A DNA stretch of 64,000 bases, taken from positions 32,882-96,881 of the forward strand of contig JAJFLQ010000065.1 in assembly GCA_021772615.1 (NCBI GenBank), in the 5' to 3' direction. The notes below the pieces were generated by a model, which was not told the DNA's origin, searched no databases, and worked only from the letters and a program-made list of their open reading frames with translations. Each line of letters starts with the position of its first letter. Position 1 is the stretch's first letter. Below are positions 1-8,599 of the stretch, piece after piece. The translations under genes and the position numbers were made by a program. This stretch comes from Verrucomicrobiota bacterium. GTDB lineage: Bacteria > Verrucomicrobiota > Lentisphaeria > JABSQK01 > JAJFLO01.

Positions 1-470
1 CCGATCCGCAACAGCAGCTTGCGATTCTCCTGTGTATACAGCTCGCGGGCGTCATGATTGTGAACCGCATGCGGCGTGTAACCCAGCATGTCGAGTTTCG
101 AGGCGATCTCGGAAAGGCGAATGACGTTGGTGTCCCAAGCAATTCGCAGCAGCGACTTGGCGAAGTCCAGGCGGGCATCTACAACACCCTGGAGCAGTTT
201 GGGCAGCGATTCGATCGACGGCACGCATGATGTGCAGTGTACGCCCTCCAGATAAAACTCGGTCGACATTATGGCATCGCCCGCCGGCGCGCAGCGCGCA
301 ACGGAAAAATCGGGATGATCGAGAAAAGAGAACTTGCCCGCGTCGCGATCTCCATGGTCGGGAGTAAACGGCGAGTCATTGAGGAGCTTTTCCTCTGGTT
401 CGGTACGGTGCGAACCCGCTGCTGTCGTGCAGCAGCAAGTGTCGCGTTTTTCTTTACAGTCCTGCTTCAT
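1..470 (-). CDS. ccoI: Copper-transporting P-type ATPase CcoI/FixI, N-terminal part (cut by window edge)
   Basis: This is the first ~156 residues of a heavy-metal P-type ATPase; the rest lies beyond base 1. It reads openly from ATG at 470, after an in-frame stop at 507-509. Residues MKQDCKEKRDTCCC form a Cys-rich tail. A short FLDHPDF segment typical of FixI follows, then a heavy-metal-associated domain with FYLEGVHCTSC as the metal site. CcoI proteins supply copper to the CuB centre of cbb3 oxidase at the inner membrane. It is last in the cco operon, 36 bases after the FixH-like gene, which supports the assignment. The catalytic DKTGT region cannot be seen here. Confidence 0.85.
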   Translation of the reverse strand, partial: MKQDCKEKRDTCCCTTAAGSHRTEPEEKLLNDSPFTPDHGDRDAGKFSFLDHPDFSVARCAPAGDAIMSTEFYLEGVHCTSCVPSIESLPKLLQGVVDARLDFAKSLLRIAWDTNVIRLSEIASKLDMLGYTPHAVHNHDARELYTQENRKLLLRI

Positions 471-506
471 GGGACTCCGGGTCGTGGCTTTCGCGTTGCA
501 TGGTTG

Positions 507-671
507 TCATGGCGTGATTGCTGAGAATCCATTGTCAGGTGCCAGTGCGAAGTAAAGTGAGATCAGGCACAGCAGAATCTGAAAGATCAGCAGCGCGCAG
601 ATGAATGTTGGCCATGCCCAGGAGGCTCGCCCGTTTTCCTCGTTATGGTCGGACCGCTGTTCCGTGTTCAT
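507..671 (-). CDS. Small single-TM FixH/CcoH-like protein
   Basis: A 54-residue frame whose ATG overlaps the ccoG stop (ATGA at 668-671). It has a charged N-terminus, then one hydrophobic segment (ASWAWPTFICALLIFQILL) and a short tail ending APDNGFSAITP. Its position between ccoG and ccoI is where ccoH/fixH normally sits. The WPxxI start of the helix and the DNGF motif after it recall the FixH signature (DPSFAV-like). Normal FixH adds a periplasmic domain of about 100 residues, absent here. Function would be assembly of cbb3 oxidase. A CcoS identity is possible because CcoS is also a small one-helix protein. Confidence 0.6.
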   Translation of the reverse strand: MNTEQRSDHNEENGRASWAWPTFICALLIFQILLCLISLYFALAPDNGFSAITP

Positions 672-2083
672 CGCGGTTCCTCCGGAGCGGCCGCGCTGGA
701 ATAGGGGCCATGCAATCGATAGGTGATGGTTTGGTCAAACATTGAGCCGTCGCTTACCCGGATCGCTGCCTCGAACGCGCCGTCGACGAACGCGGATCGC
801 GGTACAATGATTTGTGCGCCCTCGGTGCGAGACGTTCCGGCGGCTACGGCGATGATACCGTCCGCAAGCGAGATTTGTGCGTCAGGATGGTTGACTGGCG
901 CTATTTGATAATTCGCATCCGACTTTCCGCGATTCGTGATCTTGATCCGGATTCCGTTAGCGATCCGGTCGCCGTCGAGCACCGTATAAGGGTTGCCGAG
1001 GTTGCGCATTACCGTGACGTCCGCCGTCTTTTTCTGTGATAGCGTTACCAGGAATGCTACGGCGACGATGGCGACTATCGCGGGATAAATGATAACGCGC
1101 GGACGGATAAGACGCTTCGCTTCGTGATCCATCGTGGCCTGCGAGCTGTACCGTATCAGGCCGGTCGGTTTTTTTATCTTTGTCATCACACGGTTGCATG
1201 CGTCTACGCATTGTGCACAACCGATGCATTCCATCTGCAGGCCATCGCGGATATCGATCCCCGTTGGACACGTCATAACGCAAAGCCCGCAGTTAACGCA
1301 GTCGCCGCGTTCAGGCGTATTGTCGTCGGGACGAGGGCGGCGCCGCAGTTTTCCTCGCGGCTCACCGCGTTCTCGGTCATAGCTCACTATCAGAGAATGT
1401 CTGTCGAGCAGAACGGACTGCAATCGACCGTACGGACATGCGAGAATACACGTTTGCTCGCGGAAATAGCAGAAATCAAACATGATCAGGCCCGTTGTGG
1501 CCGCCACGATCAGGAACGACGCTGGATGCTCAAGGGGCGACTGCCTGACCCATTTGAAAAGGTTTTCGATGCCCACAAAATACGCCAGAAAAACATGGGC
1601 CATGGCCAGGGAGATCAGGAAATACAGGACGTATTTCACGATCATCCGCTGCACGCGTCCCTCTTCTTTCGTTCGATCGAAGTACCGCTCGATCGGCCGA
1701 AATACAAACTCCAAATAAACTGTCTGCGGACAAGCCCAGCCGCACCATACGCGGCCGAAGAGCGCAGTCGCCAGGAAGACAGCAACGAAGAGACCTAAGA
1801 TGAAGAGCGCCAGCAGGACCGTATCTGTTGGCAGGAATGTGTAGCCGAGAAGTGTGAACTGGCGATTGACCACATCCAGCAGCATGGCCGGCTTGCCCTT
1901 GATACTTATGAACGGGATAACAATAAAGATAGCGATCAGAGCGTATCCGACTTTACGGCGATAGTTCAGGAACGCGCCATGCGACAGTCTGGGCTTAAGC
2001 CACCTGCGGCTTCCGTCCTGTTCCAGCGTGGACAGAACCCGCTCTGGCGATTCGAGGCGTGTCATGACGTGTTCATGTTTCAC
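668..2083 (-). CDS. ccoG: Cytochrome c oxidase accessory protein CcoG (RdxA/FixG), 4Fe-4S membrane protein
   Basis: 471 residues, the usual length for CcoG. Membrane helices occupy roughly residues 45-215. The CGWACPQ motif lies near residue 115. Two ferredoxin-type Cys clusters follow near residues 265-300 (CVNCGLCVMTCP and CIGCAQCVDACN). The C-terminal third is the immunoglobulin-like FixG_C domain after another helix. CcoG is known to act in copper reduction for cbb3 oxidase maturation. The start ATG overlaps the ccoP stop (ATGA), so the genes are translationally coupled. The ferredoxin motifs and operon context leave little doubt. Confidence 0.95.
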   Translation of the reverse strand: MKHEHVMTRLESPERVLSTLEQDGSRRWLKPRLSHGAFLNYRRKVGYALIAIFIVIPFISIKGKPAMLLDVVNRQFTLLGYTFLPTDTVLLALFILGLFVAVFLATALFGRVWCGWACPQTVYLEFVFRPIERYFDRTKEEGRVQRMIVKYVLYFLISLAMAHVFLAYFVGIENLFKWVRQSPLEHPASFLIVAATTGLIMFDFCYFREQTCILACPYGRLQSVLLDRHSLIVSYDRERGEPRGKLRRRPRPDDNTPERGDCVNCGLCVMTCPTGIDIRDGLQMECIGCAQCVDACNRVMTKIKKPTGLIRYSSQATMDHEAKRLIRPRVIIYPAIVAIVAVAFLVTLSQKKTADVTVMRNLGNPYTVLDGDRIANGIRIKITNRGKSDANYQIAPVNHPDAQISLADGIIAVAAGTSRTEGAQIIVPRSAFVDGAFEAAIRVSDGSMFDQTITYRLHGPYSSAAAPEEPR

Positions 2084-2667
2084 TCGCTCCAGGGAGGAAT
2101 CATGTCGCCTTCCGGAGGACGAGGACCAGGGAGGTTGTTACCTCGGAGGGAAGCGACATAAGCTGATACCAGTACGACCTCGTTGGGGTGAAGCCGAGTT
2201 TTCCATCCGGGCATTGCGCCATTGCCTGCGCCGTCATTGACCACGTGTATGATATCGTGGAGGCTCTTCACATTCTTCCATTGTTCATCTGTCAGATTCG
2301 GCCCGACCAGGCCGGCGCCGTCGGCGCCATGGCAGGAAACACAGTTGGCCTTGAATGTCGATTTTCCGACTGTCAAAAGGTCCGGATCCTGCATGAGGCG
2401 CAGGAGCGTCGGCACGTCCTGGGAAAGCTCTCCAATGTCGGCGAACTGGAGCTGCAGGTTTTCGGCGAGTGCCTGTTCGTAGTGCTCGTGGATGCTGCGG
2501 TCCTCCAGGCTGCAATGGTAGTACACAAAGTAGAACACGGCGTAGAAGCAACTTGCTACAAAAAGAAAGACCCACCATCCGGGAGTCGGATTGTCATACT
2601 CCTCGATGCCGTCATATTTGTGGCCGGTCAGTTGCTCCTGTGTCGGGCAGTCTTTGTCGTCATACAT
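2080..2667 (-). CDS. ccoP: cbb3 oxidase cytochrome c subunit CcoP, mono-haem form
   Basis: 195 residues from ATG 2667. This start is chosen because it gives MYDDKDCP followed by the HKYDGIEEYDNPTPGWW signature that begins CcoP proteins; an upstream in-frame start would overlap more of ccoQ. One membrane helix follows (about 30-52). A single cytochrome c domain has its haem motif CVSCH and a later Met ligand in GAMPGW. Classical CcoP has two haem c domains and about 290 residues, so this is a short one-haem version. It would pass electrons to CcoO. It overlaps the end of ccoQ by 8 bases and the ccoG start by 4. Confidence 0.9.
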   Translation of the reverse strand: MYDDKDCPTQEQLTGHKYDGIEEYDNPTPGWWVFLFVASCFYAVFYFVYYHCSLEDRSIHEHYEQALAENLQLQFADIGELSQDVPTLLRLMQDPDLLTVGKSTFKANCVSCHGADGAGLVGPNLTDEQWKNVKSLHDIIHVVNDGAGNGAMPGWKTRLHPNEVVLVSAYVASLRGNNLPGPRPPEGDMIPPWSE

Positions 2668-2839
2668 GATCGCGTTCCCCGTCTGCGGGCACATCGTCGA
2701 TAGGCAATCGGGCATGGCGCCTGATCTGCTCCGCCGGTCTTGTCAACGTCCAGCCAAGTACACCTACGAATATTGCAAAGAACAGGACCAGCGCGAGCAC
2801 GCGAAATATGCTCCAATCCATATATTGCATGAGTTCCAT
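2660..2839 (-). CDS. ccoQ: cbb3 oxidase small subunit CcoQ-like protein
   Basis: A 59-residue frame beginning MELMQYMDWSIFR and ending in a charged tail. One hydrophobic helix spans about residues 11-32 and is followed by an Arg-rich stretch. This is the layout of CcoQ/FixQ, which stabilises the oxidase complex. It sits 39 bases after the ccoNO stop and overlaps ccoP by 8 bases, exactly where ccoQ is found in cco operons. Sequence alone is weak for such a small protein; the position is the main evidence. Confidence 0.75.
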   Translation of the reverse strand: MELMQYMDWSIFRVLALVLFFAIFVGVLGWTLTRPAEQIRRHARLPIDDVPADGERDHV

Positions 2840-2878
2840 ATTCGTCGGCTTCTCCCGAAGGTGTTTAGGCGTTGTTGA

Positions 2879-5140
2879 TCATTGTGACGCTTCCGCCGGT
2901 GCTGCTGCATCGGCATCCGACTCCGTTTCCACCTGCATCAGGTCGGTTCCGAGTCGCTGCAGATAGGCGATTACAGCCGTGACCTTCTTGTCTTCCAGGT
3001 CGCCAGGTCCGCCCTGTACGATGATCTCACGCGCGATCTTGAGCGCCTGCTCTCTGGCCATCTCTTCGCCTCTCTCCAATTCGTCTTTGTAGGGAACTCC
3101 CAGGCCTGCCATCGCCGCCACGCGTTTATCGATCATGGAGAAATCGAGTGTCTCGGTCAGCAACCACGGGTACGGCGGCATGATGGACCGGGGCGTAATC
3201 TGCGCAGGATCCTTGAAGTGCAGGACATGCCAGAGGTGCGATTGTTTTCCGCCTGCGCGAGCCAGGTCCGGCCCCGTGCGCTTCGAGCCCCACTGAAACG
3301 GGCGGTCATAGATGAATTCGCCAGCCTTGCTGTAGGGACCGTAGCGCTTGGTCTCGGCGACGAGTGGGCGTATCATTTGCGAATGGCAATTGTAGCATCC
3401 TTCAGCTACGTAAATATCGCGACCTGCCAATTCCAGCGGCGTGTATGGCTTTACGGTCTCAATTACCGGCACGTTGGATTTGATAAGGAACGTCGGTATG
3501 ATCTCGAATAACGACGCTGCCGACACCGCCACAACAACCCACACCGTGAGTCGCACCGGTAGCCCCTCCCAGCGGCGATGCCACGTCAGTTGTGCCCAGA
3601 TGTCAACCGCATGCGCGACGTCCGCCACAGATGCCTCGGATGGGATTCGGGAGGTGGGGCGCGGCGGGTGTTGGTAGTCACGCTCTAACGGTGGCGCTTC
3701 ATGAACAACCTCCTTGTACGTTGCGGGACGTGACCGCCATGTCTGGAAGAAATTCACCGCGCCGAGCACAACTCCCGTCAAATAACACAAGCCGCCGACC
3801 ACACGAAGCCAATACATGGGAATGACTGCAACGACGGTCTCAACGAAATCGGGGTAGGCCAGGCGTCCGGTTTCATCGAGGTCCCGCCACATCAAACCCT
3901 GCGTCAGTCCGGCGACGTACATCGACACGATGTAAATGAGAATACCTACTGTGCCCAACCAGAAGTGTGTATTCGCGAGTTTCTTACTCCAAAGCTCGGT
4001 CTGAAACAACCGCGGCAACAGCCAGTAGACCATGCCGAAGGTCATGAAGCCGTTCCAGCCGAGCGCGCCGCTATGCACGTGTCCAATTGTCCAGTCCGTG
4101 TAATGGGACAATGCGTTCACGCTCTTGATCGAGAGCAGCGGCCCCTCAAACGTTGACATGCCGTAAAACGTTATTCCGGCGACAAAGAATTTTAGCACTG
4201 GGTCCGCAGTCACTTTATGCCAGGCGCCGCGCAGCGTCAGCAGCCCGTTGATCATCCCGCCCCATGACGGCATCCACAGCATGAGAGAAAAAACCATGCC
4301 CAGAGTTGATGCCCATTCCGGAATGGCGGTGTAGTGCAGGTGGTGCGGTCCCGCCCAGATATAGATAAAAACAAGCGACCAGAAGTGAACAATGCTCAAC
4401 CGATAGGAAAAAACCGGACGATCGGCGGCTTTGGGAATGAAATAGTACATCAGGCCGAGAAATGGCGTTGTCAGGAAGAACGCCACCGCGTTGTGGCCAT
4501 ACCACCATTGCATGAAGGCATCCTGTACGCCCGCATAGATCGGATAGCTCTTGAACAATCCGATCGGAACGACAAGGTTGTTGAATATGTGAAGTACGGC
4601 AACGGTGACGATGGTCGCGATATAGAACCAGATTGCGACGTAGAGGTGACGTTCACGCCGTCGAAGCAACGTCATAAAGAAGTTTACGCCGAAGAAGCCG
4701 GCCCACACGACGGCGATGGCGATATCGATCGGCCACTCGAGTTCGGCATACTCTTTCCCCTGGGTAAATCCCAATGGCAACGTCACCGCGGCGGCGACGA
4801 TGATCGATTGCCAACCCCAGAAGTGCAACCGGCTCAATGCATCGCTGTACATTCGCGCCTTGCACAGCCGCTGGGTCGAGTAGTAGATGGCTGCGAAGAT
4901 CCCGTTACCCGCGAATGCGAAGATCGCCGCGTTGGTATGCAGGGGGCGAAGCCTACCGAACGTGATATAGGGCACTCCCATATTTAACGCAGGCAATGCC
5001 AATTCGACGGCAATTAAGACGCCGACCAACATCGCCACGAGCCCCCATACGAGCGTAGCCAGCATGAACATTCTCACGACTCCATCGTCGTAAGAAAAGC
5101 GTTCCAAATGCGGTTTGGTCGAGATTTGCGATTCGTCCAT
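2879..5140 (-). CDS. ccoNO: cbb3-type cytochrome c oxidase, fused subunits I (CcoN) and II (CcoO)
   Basis: 753 residues joining the catalytic and mono-haem subunits in one chain. Residues 1-475 are CcoN, with many helices. Candidate ligands are H68 (LRPLH), the H216/Y214 pair in WWYGHN, H266-H267 in AGPHHLHY, and H354/H356 in IGHVHSG. After a linker (475-515) comes CcoO, with one helix (~528-550) and haem c motif CYNCH at 582-586. The enzyme reduces O2 with high affinity and pumps protons at the inner membrane. CcoN and CcoO are separate in Proteobacteria; fusions are known in Bacteroidota and PVC bacteria. First gene of the operon. Confidence 0.96.
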   Translation of the reverse strand: MDESQISTKPHLERFSYDDGVVRMFMLATLVWGLVAMLVGVLIAVELALPALNMGVPYITFGRLRPLHTNAAIFAFAGNGIFAAIYYSTQRLCKARMYSDALSRLHFWGWQSIIVAAAVTLPLGFTQGKEYAELEWPIDIAIAVVWAGFFGVNFFMTLLRRRERHLYVAIWFYIATIVTVAVLHIFNNLVVPIGLFKSYPIYAGVQDAFMQWWYGHNAVAFFLTTPFLGLMYYFIPKAADRPVFSYRLSIVHFWSLVFIYIWAGPHHLHYTAIPEWASTLGMVFSLMLWMPSWGGMINGLLTLRGAWHKVTADPVLKFFVAGITFYGMSTFEGPLLSIKSVNALSHYTDWTIGHVHSGALGWNGFMTFGMVYWLLPRLFQTELWSKKLANTHFWLGTVGILIYIVSMYVAGLTQGLMWRDLDETGRLAYPDFVETVVAVIPMYWLRVVGGLCYLTGVVLGAVNFFQTWRSRPATYKEVVHEAPPLERDYQHPPRPTSRIPSEASVADVAHAVDIWAQLTWHRRWEGLPVRLTVWVVVAVSAASLFEIIPTFLIKSNVPVIETVKPYTPLELAGRDIYVAEGCYNCHSQMIRPLVAETKRYGPYSKAGEFIYDRPFQWGSKRTGPDLARAGGKQSHLWHVLHFKDPAQITPRSIMPPYPWLLTETLDFSMIDKRVAAMAGLGVPYKDELERGEEMAREQALKIAREIIVQGGPGDLEDKKVTAVIAYLQRLGTDLMQVETESDADAAAPAEASQ

Positions 5141-5222
5141 AGACGTTCTGTATTGAGGAGTAATTGGGGCTGTCAGTTGCCGATGCGGAGCGCAGGATTT
5201 TCATCGACAACAGCAAGAACCA

Positions 5223-5276
5223 TGTCAATAGCAGGCGCCAATCTGTATTTCGTTGTCTACGAAAATATTGTAGACA
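5223..5276 (-). promoter_or_regulatory. Possible promoter and operator upstream of ccoNO
   Basis: A perfect 7-base inverted repeat lies at 5254-5276, TGTCTAC and GTAGACA around a 9-base AT-rich centre. Read on the minus strand it contains TACAAT, which resembles a -10 box. Further downstream on the minus strand is TTGACA (5223-5228), with a weak GATGAA 17 bases later. The repeat sits about 115 bases before the ccoNO start in the 5141-5564 divergent spacer. It would suit a dimeric repressor or activator. No FNR box (TTGAT-N4-ATCAA) was seen. The rest of this 424-base spacer shows no gene. Confidence 0.45.
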
Positions 5277-5564
5277 GCGCATCGTGGACATTCGGCGGCA
5301 GCGGGGGCGTGGTGAGCCGTGGTCGGAGAACCGAGGGCGTCAAGGTGTCCGAAATCGGACTGCCGGTTGCATCTTCGTAGACTTTGTCGCAGATCAGGCT
5401 TGACCGTGCAGAAATACGACCATTGCGGCGTTCGGACCAAAGCTCTGTAGGTACAGGCCGCGACCGAGACAGAGCCCGGGCAGCCTGTCGGAGTTGACCA
5501 ATCAGCAGTCGACCGCCATAGTGCGACACGCACCGACGGAACCCGAACAAGAAATTTTACGAAT

Positions 5565-7106
5565 GTGCAACTCGATCTAAAAAAACTCACCACCCAGTTG
5601 GCGAATACGAAAGATGGCTTGACGGATGACGACGTCCAGGTCGGCATCAGCAATCTCAGAGCCAATGTCATTTGCTCGACCATCATGGCGACCCTTCAGG
5701 GGGGGGCGATCCTGTCTGCATTTGCCGTCAGTATGGGCGCCACGAACTACGAGGTCGGTCTGATCGCCTCGATTGCGCTTTTCGGGCAGCTGATGATCTT
5801 TCCGGGAATATTCCTGATCCATCACATTCCCAGGCGCAGGGCGCTGGTGGTAATCTCCGACGCCATTTCACGTATTGCGTGGATCCCCATCGTGTTCATG
5901 CCGGTGATGTTCGTCGATCGGGGCGTATCCTTTCTGTTATTGTGGTTGTTGATATCGACCGTATTCAGTTCATTGCCCGGCGCTGCCTGGAGTTCGTGGC
6001 TTCGGGATGTGTTGCCGATGAAACGGCTTGGCGAGCTCACGTCAAAGCGTGCTCGGCTCAGCACCGTAACCGCAATGGCATGTACCCTTGCAGCCGGGTA
6101 TCTCATTGATGTCTGGAGTACGTCCTTTCCAGGCGAGCCGAATTTGATATACGCGATGCTCTTCCTGGTCGGCGTCATTCTCGGATTCTGTGGCCTGTTG
6201 TACCTCGCACGCGTCCCGGAACCAACGATGAAGGTCGAGACGAAAACGCCGATCTGGAATCAGTTGAAGTTGCCATTTGAGGACAAGAATTTTGCGCGGC
6301 TACTGAAGTTTTACGGTGTGTGGACAATTGCCGTAAATCTGGCGGGCCCCTTTTTCGTCGTCTACATTCTTCGCCGGATCGGGCTTTCCATGCTTTGGGT
6401 TACGGTACTTGCTGTAATCGGGCAGATCGCAGGAATCCTGGTTGTCACGGTGTGGGGACGTCTTGCCGATCGGTTTTCCAATAAATCGGTTTTGTCCGTG
6501 AGCAGCCTGTTCTTCCTGATTGCCGTAATGTCGTGGTGCTTCACGACGATGCCCGAGGCCCACAGATTCACGACACCGATGTTGATCGCCATACATGTGG
6601 TAAGCGGCGCCGCATTGGCAGGTGTGAATCTCGCGGTGACCAACATATCGTTGAAGTTGTCGCCGCAAGGGCGGGCACATGTCTATCTTGCCATGTTTGC
6701 CACCGTAAGTGCCGCGGCAGGCGTCGCCGCTCCGATCGTCGGCGGTGCGCTCGCAGATTTTTTTCAGGTTCGGGAGCTGGCGATCACGATCAATTGGCTC
6801 TCGCCCGGTGATACGATAACGGTATCGGCGCTGGATCTTCGTGCACTCGATTTCGTTTTCATGCTGGCATTTATCGTCGGTATGACCGCGCGACGCATGC
6901 TTGGTGACGTTCGGGAAGAGGGCGAAGTCGACGATGCCGATGTGCTCGATGAGCTGTTGTTGGAAATGGGGCGTCCGATTCGATCCGTGTCGACGCTCAT
7001 TGGAATTCGGCGTGTGCTGCGCATGCCGACTGCGGTATACGACCGATTGCGTTCTCCATTCGCGCCCGGGCGGGACGATAAAGGACCGTCCAGCGGTGCC
7101 GGGTGA
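5565..7106 (+). CDS. Major facilitator superfamily transporter
   Basis: 513 residues starting at GTG 5565. About twelve hydrophobic segments span residues 35-450. The loop after helix 2 carries IHHIPRRRA, a loose version of the MFS motif A, and the matching loop in the second half is GRLADRFSNKS. The C-terminal ~65 residues are hydrophilic and acidic. Substrate cannot be told from sequence; similar proteins are annotated only as MFS. It is divergent from ccoNO and convergent with the kinase gene at 7132, 25 bases away, so it appears to be a single-gene unit. Confidence 0.85.
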   Translation: MQLDLKKLTTQLANTKDGLTDDDVQVGISNLRANVICSTIMATLQGGAILSAFAVSMGATNYEVGLIASIALFGQLMIFPGIFLIHHIPRRRALVVISDAISRIAWIPIVFMPVMFVDRGVSFLLLWLLISTVFSSLPGAAWSSWLRDVLPMKRLGELTSKRARLSTVTAMACTLAAGYLIDVWSTSFPGEPNLIYAMLFLVGVILGFCGLLYLARVPEPTMKVETKTPIWNQLKLPFEDKNFARLLKFYGVWTIAVNLAGPFFVVYILRRIGLSMLWVTVLAVIGQIAGILVVTVWGRLADRFSNKSVLSVSSLFFLIAVMSWCFTTMPEAHRFTTPMLIAIHVVSGAALAGVNLAVTNISLKLSPQGRAHVYLAMFATVSAAAGVAAPIVGGALADFFQVRELAITINWLSPGDTITVSALDLRALDFVFMLAFIVGMTARRMLGDVREEGEVDDADVLDELLLEMGRPIRSVSTLIGIRRVLRMPTAVYDRLRSPFAPGRDDKGPSSGAG

Positions 7107-7131
7107 TTGCAATTGTCATCGGGATTGGATA

Positions 7132-8337
7132 TCACGCTGTTCGCATTTTTTCCGTTCGAACGCGCTCGATAATGGCGTCGGCACGGACGTGGTTTATGCC
7201 AAGAAGATCCGCTCGACGATACAATTCGCATAACTCGACATCCACCAGAACGCCGTCTATAAAGAGCAGCCGCACGAGGTCTTCAAACGCCGCCTCAGGC
7301 GTCGTCGCCGGCGAACCCGACAGCATCTTTGCTGCCTCCAATGCAGTGCCCGGCAAGGCGGCGTTTATCGCCCGGATCGTGTGATCAGCGGTCGCGAAAC
7401 GGCCATCGGGATTCGGGTCCAGCATGCTGGAGAGAATGTCCGCGATCTGGTCCGGAAGGTTCGCTTGAGCGGCAGCAGCAGACAGGCCCTGCATATCATC
7501 GATTCGGCGCGCGTAGTCGTCTAGATAGCGACAACCGAAAAAATTGAATGGTCTTGTACCGATGACCATTTCGAAAAACATGACGCCGACCGCATACAGG
7601 TCGGTTCGGCAATCGATGGCGTGCCCTAGCCACTGCTCGTATGCGATATAGGCCGGGGTGCCGCAGACAAATGCCGGGTTGCGTGCGACGAGTCCGCCGT
7701 CATCGAGCGGCAGGTGAGCCACGCCGAAATCACCAATCTTGATGCGACCATTCTTTGTCAGCAGGATATTCTCGGGCTTCATGTCCCGATGTACGACCTT
7801 CAACGCATGTACCTGCCGCAGTCCATCGAGGATTTCGATTGTTATCGCTGCCGCTGTTTCGAGGGGCAGCTTGCCCCGGCTCTCGAGCATGTCGCGGAGA
7901 TTGCCGCCGCCGAGGTAGTCCATGATAATACATGACGGACCGGCGTCGGCATGTACCAGATCGTAGACGATCACGATATGTCGATGTTCGAGTTGTCCTG
8001 CGATTCTGGCCTCCTGAACGAACCGCGATACCGCAACCTTGTCTTGTGTTAGCTCCGGATGGAGCACCTTCACCGCTACAGATCGGCCTATCGCTGTATC
8101 GTGCGCTTTGTACACCGTACCGAATCCACCGCAGCCGATCATGCTCTCTGGCTTATAGCGGCTGCGGAGCTGCGGGGGGAACGCCAGTGGTTTTGTACTG
8201 CCTCGCCCGCCGGGGCTGACCGCCAACTCACTATCGCTGGATAGCGTTCGATGCGCGGCGGAACCGGAGTGCGGTGAATGATACGTGACGGTTCTACTGC
8301 CGGTTTTGCCATCTGGTTTTTTTGTTGGATCGGGCAT
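7132..8337 (-). CDS. Hanks-type serine/threonine protein kinase (soluble)
   Basis: 401 residues. After a ~55-residue disordered Ser/Gly-rich leader, a complete kinase domain spans about 60-320. It has glycine loop GCGGFGTVY, VAVKVL lysine, catalytic HRDMKPEN, DFG, and an APE-equivalent region (CGTPAYIAYEQW). No transmembrane helix is visible, unlike PknB-type receptors. The C-terminal ~85 residues are helical and unrecognised. It should phosphorylate Ser/Thr on unknown partners. The gene stands alone between a convergent transporter and a divergent patB-like gene. Confidence 0.9.
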   Translation of the reverse strand: MPDPTKKPDGKTGSRTVTYHSPHSGSAAHRTLSSDSELAVSPGGRGSTKPLAFPPQLRSRYKPESMIGCGGFGTVYKAHDTAIGRSVAVKVLHPELTQDKVAVSRFVQEARIAGQLEHRHIVIVYDLVHADAGPSCIIMDYLGGGNLRDMLESRGKLPLETAAAITIEILDGLRQVHALKVVHRDMKPENILLTKNGRIKIGDFGVAHLPLDDGGLVARNPAFVCGTPAYIAYEQWLGHAIDCRTDLYAVGVMFFEMVIGTRPFNFFGCRYLDDYARRIDDMQGLSAAAAQANLPDQIADILSSMLDPNPDGRFATADHTIRAINAALPGTALEAAKMLSGSPATTPEAAFEDLVRLLFIDGVLVDVELCELYRRADLLGINHVRADAIIERVRTEKMRTA

Positions 8338-8528
8338 GGTGCGGTAACCGTATTCTTTGGTGTGAATGACATGAAAAGAATTCGGGCGTGAATGTACCTT
8401 GTGACGGTTCGGGCATCAAAAAATCGTTTAAAAATATCGCAACTTTTATCGAAAGGCTGTGTCGTACCTAATAGCAATACCGCGGTTCATCATTCTCCCA
8501 CGGCAGCGTCATGCTGTCACCTCCCCGA

Positions 8529-8561
8529 GAGCGGTCATCCCCCATGGCCGCTCTTTTTTTT
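8529..8561 (+). terminator. Rho-independent terminator in the leader of the patB-like gene
   Basis: A 10-base-pair stem (GAGCGGTCAT with ATGGCCGCTC, one G-U pair), a CCCCC loop and eight T residues. It ends about 38 bases before the TTG start at 8600. On the plus strand there is no gene before it for more than 1.4 kb, because the upstream gene is on the minus strand. It therefore looks like a leader attenuator rather than the end of a gene. The leader segment between 8338 and 8528 matched no riboswitch consensus that I could recognise by eye (S-box, SAM-II and SAH considered). Confidence 0.7.
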
Positions 8562-8599
8562 CATTAATTTCCGGCGACGGTATCGGCAGGGAAGAAGCG

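Noticed and set aside
1124..1798. 224-codon plus-strand frame
   Set aside because: Exactly antisense to ccoG, whose motifs are clear.
8459..8599. 47-codon extension before the PatB-like protein
   Set aside because: It passes through the terminator hairpin and T-run, and similarity begins at the TTG with a ribosome site at 8600.
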